A stretch of 64,000 nucleotides of DNA from NCBI GenBank assembly GCA_038373885.1, contig JAWZYV010006135.1:124001-188000 (forward strand). The letters run 5' to 3'. This document shows positions 45,010 to 54,842 of the stretch, piece after piece; position 1 is the first letter of the stretch, and the number at the start of each line of letters is the position of its first letter. The notes beneath the pieces are model-generated. The model was not told the DNA's origin. It saw only the letters and a list, made by a program, of their open reading frames with translations, and searched no databases. The DNA comes from Cheiracanthium punctorium (taxonomy: Eukaryota; Arthropoda; Arachnida; Araneae; Cheiracanthiidae). Position numbers and translations under genes: made by a program.

Positions 45010-46376
45010 TTAATGCGACCCCGCGACGGCAAAGGCAACCGAGAGGAGGCATCGAGACTATTCTTATCCGAGCTAGAGGCAGGAGGGACCGCGCCCAAAT
45101 TCACTTCTGGAGGAGCAGAAGGATTAAGAGCAGGACGAAGTTTTTTAGGGGCAGAGGGTCTAGACTTAACTGGGCTGTTAGTATCAGTGCTATGAGTGAA
45201 GGAAGGAGTTGGAAGTGAAGGGTAAGCTTGCACTAAGGCAGTGACTGTTTGTTGAATTGAATTTACCATGTTGACCATTGACTGTGTTGTTTGGGCGATC
45301 ATTTCTTGGAAAGTCGCAGCTTGGGCCTCCAAGGCCGCGTGAGTTATGGATATGATTTGTTCAGAAAGGGAAGCTAAGGCTTCGCTTAAGTCGGATTTGG
45401 TGATGTACTCTGAGGGTGGAGAGGATACAGGTGGTTTTGTGGCCGCCTTGGCGGCGTACGATTGCTTTCCCTGGTTCTTGTATTGTCTACGCGCCTCAGC
45501 AATGGTGAGGTGGTTCTCAGATTTGAACCTTTGGATGCAAACTTCTTCGGTGTACTGTGGGCAGGATCTGTCCGTAGCGCAGTGGGCACCTTTGCAATTA
45601 GTGCACGTAGGAGAGCCAACCGTGCACTCCCCAGTGTGAGATACGGCACACCTGGCACAAATCTGCGGATTGCGGCACGTACGGGGGCTGTGGTTAAATT
45701 GGTAGCAAGTGGGGCACTGCCGAGGACGGTCCACAAACATAGAAATCCTATAGAAGCCGAACCAGAGCTTCACCTCCCGTGGGAGGGAAGTGCCTAATTT
45801 TGTGACCAGTACTGTGGTGGTGGGGGTTACAAGACCCTGCTGGTGGTTGGCAAAGCGGCGGACTTCGTAAATGTGCATGCCCCCCGCAGAGAGCTCTTCC
45901 GCGATGTCTTGTGGGGTAACCTCGAGAGAGATGTCGTGTAATTTGAACCGAGTTGTTATTGTTTCCATTTGAACCCTGGGCACCACAGGAGTGTCACCCA
46001 AGGATGTGACGTTTAGAAGTTCACTGGCGGCCACGACAGATTGTGTGACAGCAACAATGCGGCCCTGTTTAGTGAGTTTTAAAAACTCGATATCTGCGTG
46101 GTGGGGGACATAGGCGCATATGCTAAGCTTCAATTGCTTGGGATTTATTTTGGGAATTCCCCCGGACGGGCTTTCGATAAATATGGTGATTTTTTGTAGA
46201 CCTTCCGACGCGGCAGCTTGAAGTAGCTCGAGAGCCGGAGCTGAATTGCGACACGTAAAGTTCTCGACTGACCACCCCTGTCGGACTTCATCCTCCAAAC
46301 CTTCGGTTTCCATGTTAGTAGACGGGGGAGAACCATTGGCAGCGTTAAGGGGGGGGAAAGGACCGCTAGGAAGCAT
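45006..46376 (-). CDS. ORF1: LINE ORF1: Gag-like RNA-binding protein with three zinc knuckles
   Basis: The likely start is the ATG at 46376 (MLPSGPFPPLNAAN), about 456 residues; a second ATG at 46313 (METEGLEDEVRQ) is possible. The frame stays open further upstream only through non-ATG codons. Residues about 60-190 form a globular domain. Three cysteine knuckles follow in CPTCYQFNHSPRTC, CARCAVSHTGEC and CTNCKGAHCATDRSC, a typical arrangement in Jockey/I ORF1 proteins that coat the element RNA. The C-terminus is rich in Pro, Ser and Ala. The TGA stop (45008-45006) overlaps ORF2. No frameshift or stop was found. Confidence 0.93.
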   Translation of the reverse strand: MLPSGPFPPLNAANGSPPSTNMETEGLEDEVRQGWSVENFTCRNSAPALELLQAAASEGLQKITIFIESPSGGIPKINPKQLKLSICAYVPHHADIEFLKLTKQGRIVAVTQSVVAASELLNVTSLGDTPVVPRVQMETITTRFKLHDISLEVTPQDIAEELSAGGMHIYEVRRFANHQQGLVTPTTTVLVTKLGTSLPREVKLWFGFYRISMFVDRPRQCPTCYQFNHSPRTCRNPQICARCAVSHTGECTVGSPTCTNCKGAHCATDRSCPQYTEEVCIQRFKSENHLTIAEARRQYKNQGKQSYAAKAATKPPVSSPPSEYITKSDLSEALASLSEQIISITHAALEAQAATFQEMIAQTTQSMVNMVNSIQQTVTALVQAYPSLPTPSFTHSTDTNSPVKSRPSAPKKLRPALNPSAPPEVNLGAVPPASSSDKNSLDASSRLPLPSRGRIK

Positions 46377-46685
46377 TCCCAAGGCGCAAAACGCAAGCGG
46401 ACTTAACAGACCCCCGAGCCGACACCGACAGCTCAAGGGGAAGGAAAAGAAGTATTACAGCAGGCTTACCTTTCACGAAGAACGCAGCAAGCGGAACGAA
46501 CTCACAAGATGCACGCGAAGAGCGGAGACAACACGAAAAAAAAAAGAAGAAAAGCACGACCCCGAGGCCACGAAGCGACCACGAAGCACGAAAACAACAA
46601 ACCGGCGAAGAAATAAACAGCCGGGCGAAGAGCGGAGTTGAGCGGTACACGACCTACTCCCTCGGCAGCCGAACAGCGAAAAAAC
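46377..46685 (-). promoter_or_regulatory. LINE 5' UTR and presumed internal promoter
   Basis: From the TSD inward the minus strand begins GTTTTTTCGCTGTTCGGCTG and continues GC-rich for about 300 bases to the ORF1 start. LINEs of this type are transcribed from an internal promoter downstream of +1. No TATA box is seen. The first base is inferred from the TSD. Confidence 0.5.
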
Positions 46686-46696
46686 TTTTTCCATTT

Positions 46697-46985
46697 ACAT
46701 TTGTCAACAATCCAATGTTGTTGTTGTTATTGTAAACACGTATAGCGGATTTGTGTGCTTGGCTCGAAGCCCAGTTATAAATCCTCGTCAGAAAGACAAC
46801 ACAAAAGGGGTGCCCTCTGTGGAGGTCTTTCTAAGGGGTCCTAACCTGTATCTAGGCAAAGTTTCTGAGAGAACCACGGAAAACTCCGAACGGTTAGATC
46901 GACAGACGCGCAATGGGACCCGAACCCGGGACCTTCACACTTAGCCCGTCTACCATTTCTAGTTTTATAACCACCGTGCCATGGT
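46697..46985 (-). mobile_element. SINE with tRNA-like head and (AAC)n tail
   Basis: On the minus strand a head with TGGTAGACGGG and a B box GGTTCGGGTCCC (near 46930-46915) is followed by the central domain (CTTTGCCTAGATACAGGTTA) and GGGCTTCGAGCCAAGCACAC. The tail AATAACAACAACAACA ends near 46720. It is the most complete copy of the family in the window, with relatives at 40967, 35750, 34630 and 33225, and as the opening segment of family A. Confidence 0.8.
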
Positions 46986-46989
46986 GAGG

Positions 46990-47410
46990 CAACAATCCAA
47001 TGTCAAAGTGACAGATTTTCTTTTGGATTGGTACGTGACTATTCGCTACCCCGATTTTTGTCACTTTTTCGGAAAGACATTTTTTTTACCAAGAGTGCGT
47101 TCGGAAAGATTATAATCTGTTCTATTCTCATGGATATGTTTTCACTACTGAAGTGTTTAAGAAACCCTTTCAATATCATTTGTAAAGTCGATTCAAACAC
47201 TCAAAAGTTTCCTTTTGATTTTTATACCGATGTACTTGCTCTCGCGCGAACAAAAAAAAAAAAAAAAAAAATTAATTTCTTCACAGAATTAAAAAAAAAC
47301 CTTGTAAATGAGCGTCCCCCCTGAGAATAAAAAAGTGGGGGAACGTATGGGCTGAAGTGAAAGAGTAGGGGGACGGCGTCCCCCCGCGTCCCCCTTCGAC
47401 TACACCACTG
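46990..47410. other. Right part of the 40741-47410 hAT element
   Basis: Non-coding, with an A run near 47252-47270 and the G-rich terminal segment. Confidence 0.45.
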
Positions 47411-47418
47411 TTAAATAC

Positions 47419-48868
47419 GCGATCAATTACTTATTTTTAAAAACACGATTCTTTCAACATCATTTTCAGTAAATGCACTTAGTTGCGCAGGCTATCAGAT
47501 GATTCATCTTAAAACATTCCATCGTACAAAATAAATGCAATTCATAATCTATTTATTAAAAAAAAAAAACTAATGACACGAGTTGATAGTTTGTGAGTAT
47601 ACGAACACGACCACTGGCTTTACCGAAAAGAAATTTTAAATTGAAGCTCCAGTCTCCAGAAGAAATTTTGTAGTACTAATCTAGAATACTTTTATCATGT
47701 TTTATGTATTTTTCCAATATTTTTAAAAACTGGTTACATGATTCCCAATTTATTTCTTGTTGGTAATTTAAGTCAGAGTTTCGCAAAGTTCTCACCAGTG
47801 AAGTACTGTGATAGTCCTGTCGGAACACCAGTGTATATATAGTATAGTGTAAATTTGAGACAGGAGAATTGGTGGCTAAAGTAACACGATATTTTTTTGC
47901 GGAGCACTAGCACAGTCTAAGAAACTCTGATTAGGCACTAGAGCAATTTAGTTTTACATAAAGGGTGTATTTTTTGTTGTCTTTTGAATTGTATATTTTT
48001 AGCATTGTTATGTTTTAATTGTTTCAAATGTTAAATTTTACTACATGAATTACTTAATGATATTGGAATTTTATTATTATCTACATTAATTTTAGCAAAG
48101 CTTACTTTGTCTTTATTATACGCACGGTGCTAAAGGACAGTTGTCTGAAATAGGGATAGCGACTCAAAAAGAAAAATCCCAGGGAGCGTTATAAAATAAT
48201 ATACGGGCAGAAGCTAAGCTGCTCTCAAGTGTGTACCTTCTATCAAAAGACAACAGGCAAACTTATTATTATTGCAGTAATAGGAAGATGCATTATACTT
48301 CTCTGAAGTCATTACATTAATACAATTTTTCCGTTGGTCTTTTTTTCACAATTAATAAATCTGCTAGCATGCTAATTAAAAATAATATGCTAATCTTTAT
48401 GTTGTTTTAAATACATTTTTAAATGTACAGCTAACTCCTTTTAAAAAACTAATCTCGGAAATTTATACATAACTTCGGCCAACTGCAGGATTTGCCAAAT
48501 ATGATCCAATGTTAATTTCCTATTTCTTTCTTTTTTTTTTCTTGTCATTAAAAATTAAAATATGTATTGATTTTCTGAAGCATTTGTAAAGCTTTTTTTT
48601 TTTTTTTCCAAAATATTATATTGTACGACATTTTTTCGTACATATCGTATTTGCTACGACAAGTTTAGTTCCCTACAAAAATGTCAGAAGCATTGAATCT
48701 GTAATTATGATTTCTTTCCTCCAAAAAAAACTACACTGATACATATGTAAGGGATACCTATCAGCATAATACAATAAATGTGGCAAACTGCGAATTATTT
48801 ATGTCTTTTTGTTTGTAGTTGAAATAAATATTTACTCAATTCACTTTTCATTGTCTTTGTCAATTGAT
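47419..48868. other. AT-rich sequence, no gene
   Basis: No repeat or ORF is recognised apart from T/A runs. Confidence 0.4.
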
Positions 48869-48869
48869 T

Positions 48870-49027
48870 TTTTCATGTGGTCGATTTTCGATTCCCGGCA
48901 TGGGCCTGGGTGTCATTTCGCCCGTCTCTTGATAGACGGCAACGCTGGTCCGCCTATTGCTCATGTTTCGTGTGCAAGCCTAGACGAAGGGGATCTGCCT
49001 ACGAGCGGGATGCTTTGATAAAACAAC
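48870..49027 (+). mobile_element. Probable SINE fragment
   Basis: GTCGATTTTCGATTCCCGGC resembles a B box with the T-arm of a tRNA-like head, followed by GGGCCTGGGTGTCATTTC as in many arthropod SINEs. The A box is lost. The MITE at 49036 interrupts its far end. Confidence 0.4.
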
Positions 49028-49035
49028 CACAGCCA

Positions 49036-49224
49036 CATGGGCGCCCATAGGAATTTTTCTAGGGGGGGGGGGGCAAACTTCAAAAATTTTTTCGAGAGGG
49101 GGGCAAATTTCAAACTTTTAACAAATTTAGTTCTGGTTTTGCCATTTGTTTACATCAAGAGACATTAACCTAAAACTCTAAGGGGGGCAGTGCCTTACCT
49201 TGCCCCCCCTTATGGGTGCCCATG
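49036..49224. mobile_element. hAT MITE (CATGGGCGCCCATA ends), exact 8 bp TSD
   Basis: The left CATGGGCGCCCATAGGA and right TTATGGGTGCCCATG are inverted repeats. CACAGCCA is duplicated exactly (49028-49035, 49225-49232). G and C runs lie just inside each end. A left end of the same family is at 60249 (CATGGGTGCCCACACA). Confidence 0.92.
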
Positions 49225-49339
49225 CACAGCCATTCCCTTTTCAGTGGTGACCGACGCCTATAAATGGCAAGTGCTCGTCATTAGAAAAGGTGGGGCATTA
49301 AGAGATGAGTAATGTGTTTACAGTGCGCATACATATCTG

Positions 49340-49490
49340 AAAACTCTACCGATTTTTTTCGGGAGATTTATCACCATTTTACTTAGCAATTTATGCTCTA
49401 AATAAGTCCAAATTTTTAATTCATGCTAAAACTGTTAAAAAATTTTGGTAAGAAATCTCCCGAAAAAATCAGGAGAGTTGGCAGCTTTAA
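49340..49490. mobile_element. Degraded MITE of the CAACTCTTCCGG family
   Basis: AAACTCTACCGATTTTTTTC and the inverted GAAAAAATCAGGAGAGTTGG resemble the TIRs of 21830-21990 with substitutions. The TSD is not found. Confidence 0.6.
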
Positions 49491-50589
49491 CAAAATATTT
49501 TTAATAGGTTAAAAATACCATAAGTAAATTATAAAGAGGGTATAAATTCCTTTTTTAAATACATGTGTTAATGCAACAAAGAAATAATATGTGTTTAAAT
49601 AACTCTTCCCTGTTATTTATTTTTTTTATTTTAAAGAAAAACCTTTTTCTATAACTGACACTGTTTTTGACTAACTATTACTTAAAATGGTCCCACCGTT
49701 TTCTAGTGCCCCCCACCCCCTTTTTTTTCACTTTTCGCTAATTTTAAGGCCATGAATTTGATATTGTAAGATCGGGGAAGGGATTACTTCAAGACCTTAA
49801 ATATCTTCATAGGTTTAAAGCACGAAGGAGATTTGGGGAGATGGGGGATTTGTCCTCTGAAGTTAAAAAAATGATCGGTTTTAAATGATTTCTACATATT
49901 TCAGTTTGCAGCCTCACGCCCCGTTTTTCTCCCAAGCGGAAGAAAGCTCCTTCTCTCCATACCGAAGACACCTCTTGTTCAACCCATGTTGCTTCCCAGC
50001 TTGAATTCAAGAACGGAACTCGTCTCCGTTGCGACTTTTTATTGATAAGAACAAACAAGTTAAACATGGGTTGAATACTGGGTTAAACTCACTATTAATT
50101 CGACAGCATTTTAGGTTTAAATGTGCCTCCGCCCAAGTAAGAGGGCGATCGCCCGAACAATTCCTCATTCCGCCAGCCTCTTTGGATCTGCATAGTGTGT
50201 GTGAATAAAGTATATGTAAATCTGCATAAAATATATGTGTATGTGAATCTTTCAACTAACCGTCCCTACATACAAAATTTCATTAATCCGTCAGTGGTTC
50301 CCCAAATCTGTCTTATTGTTAATATCTGTCCTGTTTGCATCCTTTCCTTTCAATCATCTCTGTCCAGACCTGAACCTACCTCACCCCCCCTACCTTTTCC
50401 ATACCCTCTCTCTCTCTCCCTCTTTCCCCTCTTTTTACTTGTCTACATAGAAACCTAACACCATTTTATGAAGTAACATGCTTTAAACTAATAAATAACT
50501 TTGTAAAATAACATGCTTTAAACACCAGTTATTTTGAGTGATTTTGTTAAAAAGCTTTGTTCCACTACTGCTACATTGGAGATAGGTGG
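49491..50589. other. No gene recognised
   Basis: Contains a partial G-run MITE at about 50200-50300 (CTTTCAACTAACCG..AATCCGTCAGTGG) and a TCTCTCTC stretch at 50406. An 86-codon ORF at 49807-50067 is unconserved. Confidence 0.4.
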
Positions 50590-50756
50590 GCATGCCACAT
50601 GTGCTCCGGAACAATAATATTTTCTGCATAGCATAGCATTGGTTCTGGTAATAAGCCTTCTTTAGAAAGCTATTGTTAATAGGCTTTCCTGTTATACATA
50701 TGAACAATAAACGTAGTAATCGGGGAAGAGGGGGGTGGGGTTTACAGAGGGGCACG
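50590..50756 (-). repeat. Family A, copy 4 (left part)
   Basis: AAGCTATTGTTAATAGGCTT, CATATGAACAATAAACG and a G run match family A units in reverse. It continues after the hAT insertion at 54129. Confidence 0.65.
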
Positions 50757-50903
50757 CAGCGCCGGCGCAAGGTTATCCGGCGCCAGCCTGCAAAAAAACC
50801 TAAAATCGCCCCCCTCTTCATTTTTTTTTTCCCAGGAGAAATAAGTTGAAGAAAGCATTTGTTGAAGAAAGCATTTGTTGAAAAAAAAAAAATAATAATA
50901 AAT

Positions 50904-51203
50904 TTATTTATAGGGAAAATTAATTTTTCTACATTTCATATTTACAAGCTTTTCTATAATTTCTTTTCTATCTATCTCTTGACAGATTTCATTTTCAATA
51001 GCAATCAAAGCTAGATTTATCAGTCTTTCCTGAGATATACTTGACCGTAAATACGTCTTGATCAATTTTAATTTTGAGAACGATCTTTCGCTACTGGCAA
51101 CACTAACGGGAATGCTGAGTAGTATTCTCAATATGATATTCAAGTTCGGGAAGCACAATTTATTTGACACAATTAAGTTCAGAATATCGAATGGGCCATT
51201 CAT
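50904..51203 (-). pseudogene. hAT transposase C-terminal dimerisation domain (ZMYM1-like)
   Basis: Readable as one 99-residue frame: NIILRILLSIPVSVASSERS, then FSKLKLIKTYLRSSISQERL, then INLALIAIENEICQEI. SVASSERSFSKLKLIKTYLR is the hATC signature of the group related to ZMYM1 and 52 kDa repressor proteins. It matches the start of the next fragment (51298-51747) but a gap and a frame change separate them. Confidence 0.85.
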
Positions 51204-51297
51204 ACCGGCTGTAAAAATGTCTTTAGAAGCTACTATTTTCTCAAAAAGTTCTTCTGCGTTAATATCTTCACTATCACCATATTGTAAAAAAAAATTA

Positions 51298-51747
51298 TCA
51301 ATTACTGCATTTTATTTTCAAATCTGCATTATCGATTTCCGATAAATTACACAAGAAACTAGAATTATCGCAGTGATTTTTCATTGCGTCAAATCTTTCA
51401 TTTAATGATTCCCAAGCTGTATCCAAAATTAAAAAAAAAATAAATAAATAAAAAATAGTTTTGTTTGTAAATGAGCCCTGAAACAGAAACCAAGGTTTAA
51501 GATAAGGCCGCATTTTTTGCATAATGCTAAAAGACTTATCAGAATGCTGAAATGAAATTAATGGGTTTCTCTTTTTTGCTAAAGCATTCAGAGAAAATTT
51601 GGAGCTGAAATATTGAAGAGAAACAGGGATAAAAGTAAAAATTTCCTGATAGGGAATTGTTATAGAATGGTAGTGTGGATAATCTTTTATTTTCAATATT
51701 GATGAATTTAAATATATAAATTGTGCGTCTATGATTTTCAAGACCAC
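51298..51747 (-). pseudogene. hAT transposase middle fragment
   Basis: Contains DTAWESLNERFDAMKNHCDN with the conserved W-x-S-L-N-E-R-F-like helix, then SSFLCNLSEIDNADLKIKC. Upstream, FSIMQKMRPYLKPWFLFQGS does not resemble a conserved block and probably includes inserted or frameshifted sequence. No DDE catalytic core can be followed. Confidence 0.65.
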
Positions 51748-52334
51748 TGCAAAAACAACACAGGAAAAAGAGATCGGACAAAATCTCTCGGTGAGAAAAA
51801 TGGAATTACCTTTATAGCAATTTGATAAAGCCCTTATTTTAGCTTTTTTGCTAAAGAATTTTTCAACTCAGCTTAAACCCTGCGAACACATCACAATTTT
51901 TAGTTCAGTGGCAGTAAAACAGTCTCTCTGCGTCAAAAATCCCTCAACTTAGATTTTATTTATTAAAATTTTTGAAAATGCGTCTTTCAATATTTAATTT
52001 AGTGCAGTTAAAAAGTTTCCACTTGCTGTTCAAAATTTACGACTAGTTGATTTCCTTCTTAAATATTTGATCTGTGAAACATAATTTCTGATACATTTTT
52101 TATTTTTTGTTTAAAATTGTTCTATTGCTTTTTAATTAGCATAAGCTAAATTCGCGAGCACGGCGAATTATTATACAGTTTCTACTAAGCCAGATTTCTG
52201 ATATCCAACGTGTCAGCGGCTTTTATGTACTCGGGTAATTAAGGTTTTATTGTACACCCCCACACACCACACACATATATGTATATATATATATATTAGA
52301 ATGTTGTATATTTTAGTGGATGCTACATTGATTC

Positions 52335-52335
52335 G

Positions 52336-52371
<36 letters not shown>
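52335..52371. repeat. (TA)n microsatellite
   Basis: About 16 TA units. A second (TA)n lies at 53187-53216 and a shorter one at 52278-52296. ORFs reading YIYIYI over these are artefacts. Confidence 0.95.
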
Positions 52372-52571
52372 CTAACAAGTAAAACACAAAACATACTACA
52401 AATAAGACATATCTCGCATAAAAGTAACAGCTATTATCAAGAATTAGAAACCAGATTTTGAATCCAAATAAAGTGCAAGAATTATTGTGATAGTATAATG
52501 GAACGGAAATTATAACCACTGTCACCATCTTCAGGGACCACAAACAGTGGATTATAATTTACAGTAAACCA

Positions 52572-52644
52572 AATAGTAGGGTTTCGGTTGTGTGGCATAT
52601 CAGAAGAGATATTAACTCCACACATCTGGGCCCTACCCTACTAT
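52572..52644 (-). ncRNA. Structured hairpin, possible degenerate hammerhead ribozyme
   Basis: The minus strand has TAGTAGGGT pairing perfectly with ACCCTACTA about 60 bases on. Inside is GTGTGG with CCACAC, and inside that ATATC with GATAT. CCGAAAC precedes the outer 3' strand, as in hammerhead cores, and GGGTA sits where a cleavage site would be. The CUGAUGA box is represented only by CAGATGT. Penelope elements are known to carry hammerheads in their terminal repeats, which motivates the idea. Confidence 0.25.
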
Positions 52645-53182
52645 ATAAAGGAAAGAAGAAATCAAAAAGATAACAAAAATTAGAAAGATAATTTTACATA
52701 CCATACCTTGAGCACATGGAAATTTATTTTGAACAGTTGATATGTGTTGCCAATGCTAAGAATTGTAAAAAGTGAAAAATGGTGTTGCCACTAAATAAAT
52801 GTGTAAAAGTGGAAAGAAGAAAGTTTAGGAGTTGCCAAATACTAATAGGTAATATTATTAAATTTTAAGAATATCCAGGTATATTAATATAATAAATATA
52901 TATTGAATAATAATAAATTTAAAAGATTGAATAAAATAAATATTATAGCAAAATTAAATATAACATATTGTTTAAAAAATATAATGATTATTATTATTGA
53001 CTAAGTATGTATAATAAGTTATTGTATGACAGAAGATTAATCTAGTAAATAAGAAAAAAATAAGGTTTAGAACAGAATAATCACAATATAGGAACCCCCG
53101 TTTTTTTTTTTTTTTTTTTTTAAATTCCTCCAGATATATATATGCATGCATAAACACATCCAAATTGTTTTTAAACATATTA

Positions 53183-53218
<36 letters not shown>

Positions 53219-53320
53219 AGAAAAACTTCCTCCGCCCAACCCAACCATCCAATTACAACCTTAAAACCAAAACCCCACCCAACCTCCAGTAAATTAACAA
53301 AGACATTAGACACATCATTT

Positions 53321-53830
53321 TCAAGAATTGTATATAATGGATTTTAGGAACTTAGTGGGATAGTTGTATTGTCTAGCTGACAGAAATAGAGATTTAAAAT
53401 TGGAGACTTTGAAATCATCAGAACATAGAAACTTGATTCTACAGCAGTGATTATAGATGATATTGCGAAATACAGATTTATGTAAGCAGGAGGAAAAATG
53501 AGTAAAGCTATTTACTTTAAAGCTAAAATCTTTACGCTTATCATATATATTGAAACTAAGGCTATTTCTAGGAGTGATGGAGATACTTAGATCTAGAAAA
53601 CTAACAGAATTGTTAAGCATATCATTTTTAATTAATTCCAGAGCAGATGGATATTTTATGGGGAAGATAATGTTATTATTAGTAGTAGTGTTTACAAGTA
53701 AGATATCATCTATATATCGTTTAAGAATGATGTGTGTATTAGTATATTCTTTTTCATAGTAATATAAGTAAAGATCTGCAAGGTAGCTAGATGCTGAACC
53801 ACCAACTGCACCTATTCATGCATCTTGTTT
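53321..53830 (-). pseudogene. Reverse transcriptase fragment (YIDD)
   Basis: Beginning near 53820 the minus strand gives AVGGSASSYLADLYLYYYEK, then HIILKRYIDDILLVNTTTNN with the catalytic YIDD. SVSFLDLSISITPRNSLSFN and IYDKRKDFSFKVNSFTHFSS follow, ending NYPTKFLKSIIYN. The order GGSxSxxxADLY, YxDD, FLDL, YDKR is that of Penelope-type RTs. The frame is open from the YIDD to the stop at 53321. Fingers are missing and no GIY-YIG endonuclease was found downstream. Confidence 0.65.
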
Positions 53831-54128
53831 TAAAAAATAAAAATATAATCACTATTTTAAAAAAAATAAAGTGTTCATAAAGAAGAAAACGTTCATTCCG
53901 TATGAGGAGATGTTAAAAATCTAATCATTTCTTCTAAAGAACACCTATTTCAAAAATGCTTCTTACCTGCAATCATTATTAATATAAAACATATCTTCCT
54001 AAAATCTGTCCACTTTTCAAATTTTTTTGGAAATTTTTGCTTTGGGGACAATTTGGCGCCCTTCTGTGTTTGGCGCCCGCCTGTAAAGAAGGCCTTGCAG
54101 GCCCGCTTCCGCCGGCCCTGGGGGCACG

Positions 54129-54330
54129 TATCCGCTCCCTAAACACTTCGCTTCCAAATCCTTTTATTTTAAACATTTGTTTGACGGGTCGTTTTTAACC
54201 GTTCACTTCACCGTTCCACTTAAAAATGCAAGCTATTGCCTACGTCTTGACAAAATATAATTAAAAAAATTGTTCCTTGTCAGGGTTGCTTAATTCAAAC
54301 AAGGTTATTTTTAAGCTCTTGGTTTAAACA
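54129..54330 (-). repeat. Family A, copy 4 (right part)
   Basis: AAACATTTGTTTGACGGGTC, TTGTCAGGGTTGCTTAATTC and TTTTAAGCTCTTGGTTTAAA continue the copy interrupted by the hAT element. Confidence 0.65.
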
Positions 54331-54693
54331 ATTTTTCTCTTCTGTAATTCGGTTTAAAGTGCGTGAGTATATATCGAGTGCCTTCCCCCCTCCCCCCCCC
54401 CCCTTTTGTGCACTCACACAAACTGACGGGCGTTGCGCGGGTGCATTGAGTGTTAAGGCACAACTTTTCTAAAATTACTGTCTGGGTTGCTTCTCACCGT
54501 TGCAAAGACGCGAACGCAGCGATTTTCCTTCTGTGATCAGCTACCCCATTGTTACCCCACATCATTTCTCCCACTGCGGCCCAAGACCTGTGCCGGGAAG
54601 CAATGATGAACACAGAAGGAAATCGCTCAATGATCCAGCGGGCCAAATTTCGTTAAGATTCGACGTAAGTTCTAGGTGCCTATAGCGAATGAA
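54331..54693. other. Unassigned, slightly GC-richer sequence
   Basis: Includes a C run at 54390-54404 and a 61-codon ORF at 54500 without recognised motifs. Confidence 0.4.
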
Positions 54694-54698
54694 CGAAT

Positions 54699-54842
54699 GT
54701 AGGAAAAAACGCCGCCGGAAAAAACGCCACCTGGAAAAAACGCCGCCGGAAAAAACGCCACCTGGAAAAAACGCCGCCGGAAAAAACGCCACCTGGAAAA
54801 ACGCCGCCGGATAAAACGCCACCGGAAAAAACGCCACCTAAA
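54699..54842 (+). repeat. Left arm array of the foldback-like element
   Basis: Nine units. GCCGCCGG and GCCACCTGG versions strictly alternate over the first seven, then two or three degenerate units follow. The alternation implies amplification as a 31 bp dimer. Confidence 0.9.

Larger units (their letters stand above)
41169..46685 (-). mobile_element. Full-length non-LTR retrotransposon (I/Jockey-type, with RNase H)
   Basis: The element is flanked by an exact 11 bp duplication TTTTTCCATTT (41158-41168, 46686-46696). It runs on the minus strand with a roughly 300 bp 5' UTR, ORF1, ORF2 and a 3' UTR of about 100 bp ending in (CAA)n instead of poly(A). Both ORFs are open end to end, so this may be a recently active copy. 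The GC content is far above the AT-rich surroundings. RNase H next to RT and the AAC tail suggest the I group of LINEs. The exact clade is inferred and not proven. Confidence 0.92.
40741..47410. mobile_element. hAT-type element (GTGTAGTC ends) carrying two SINEs and a LINE
   Basis: The left CAGTGTTGTAGTCCTAAG and inverted right CAGTGGTGTAGTCGAAGG are TIRs. TTAAATAC is exactly duplicated (40733-40740, 47411-47418). Without the nested LINE (5517 bp) and SINEs it would be under 0.8 kb, so the original element was a short non-autonomous one with G/C runs next to each end (GTGGGGGGACG at 40767, GTAGGGGGACG near 47366). Confidence 0.85.
52250..53835 (-). mobile_element. Truncated reverse-transcriptase element, probably Penelope-like
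   Basis: It is nested in the 50757-54120 hAT. The minus strand holds the RT palm and thumb (53321-53830) followed by TA microsatellites and a 3' segment with a hairpin. The 5' part is missing. Boundaries are approximate and no TSD was found. Assignment to Penelope-like elements rests on the RT motifs; a different class of RT element is possible. Confidence 0.5.
50757..54120 (-). mobile_element. hAT element (GCGCCGGCG ends) with ZMYM1-like transposase remnants
   Basis: The left CAGCGCCGGCGCAAGG and inverted right CAGGGCCGGCGGAAGC are TIRs. GGGGCACG is exactly duplicated (50749-50756, 54121-54128). It was inserted into family A copy 4. The transposase reads on the minus strand at the left end. 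The right half has been invaded by a reverse-transcriptase element and TA microsatellites. Confidence 0.9.

Noticed and set aside
52972..53347. ORFs translating YIYIYI on both strands
   Set aside because: They read through a TA microsatellite and T/A runs. No domain signal.
54562..54837. 91-codon ORF with repeated FFPAAFF-like text
   Set aside because: Antisense translation of the AAAAAACGCC array in the foldback arm.
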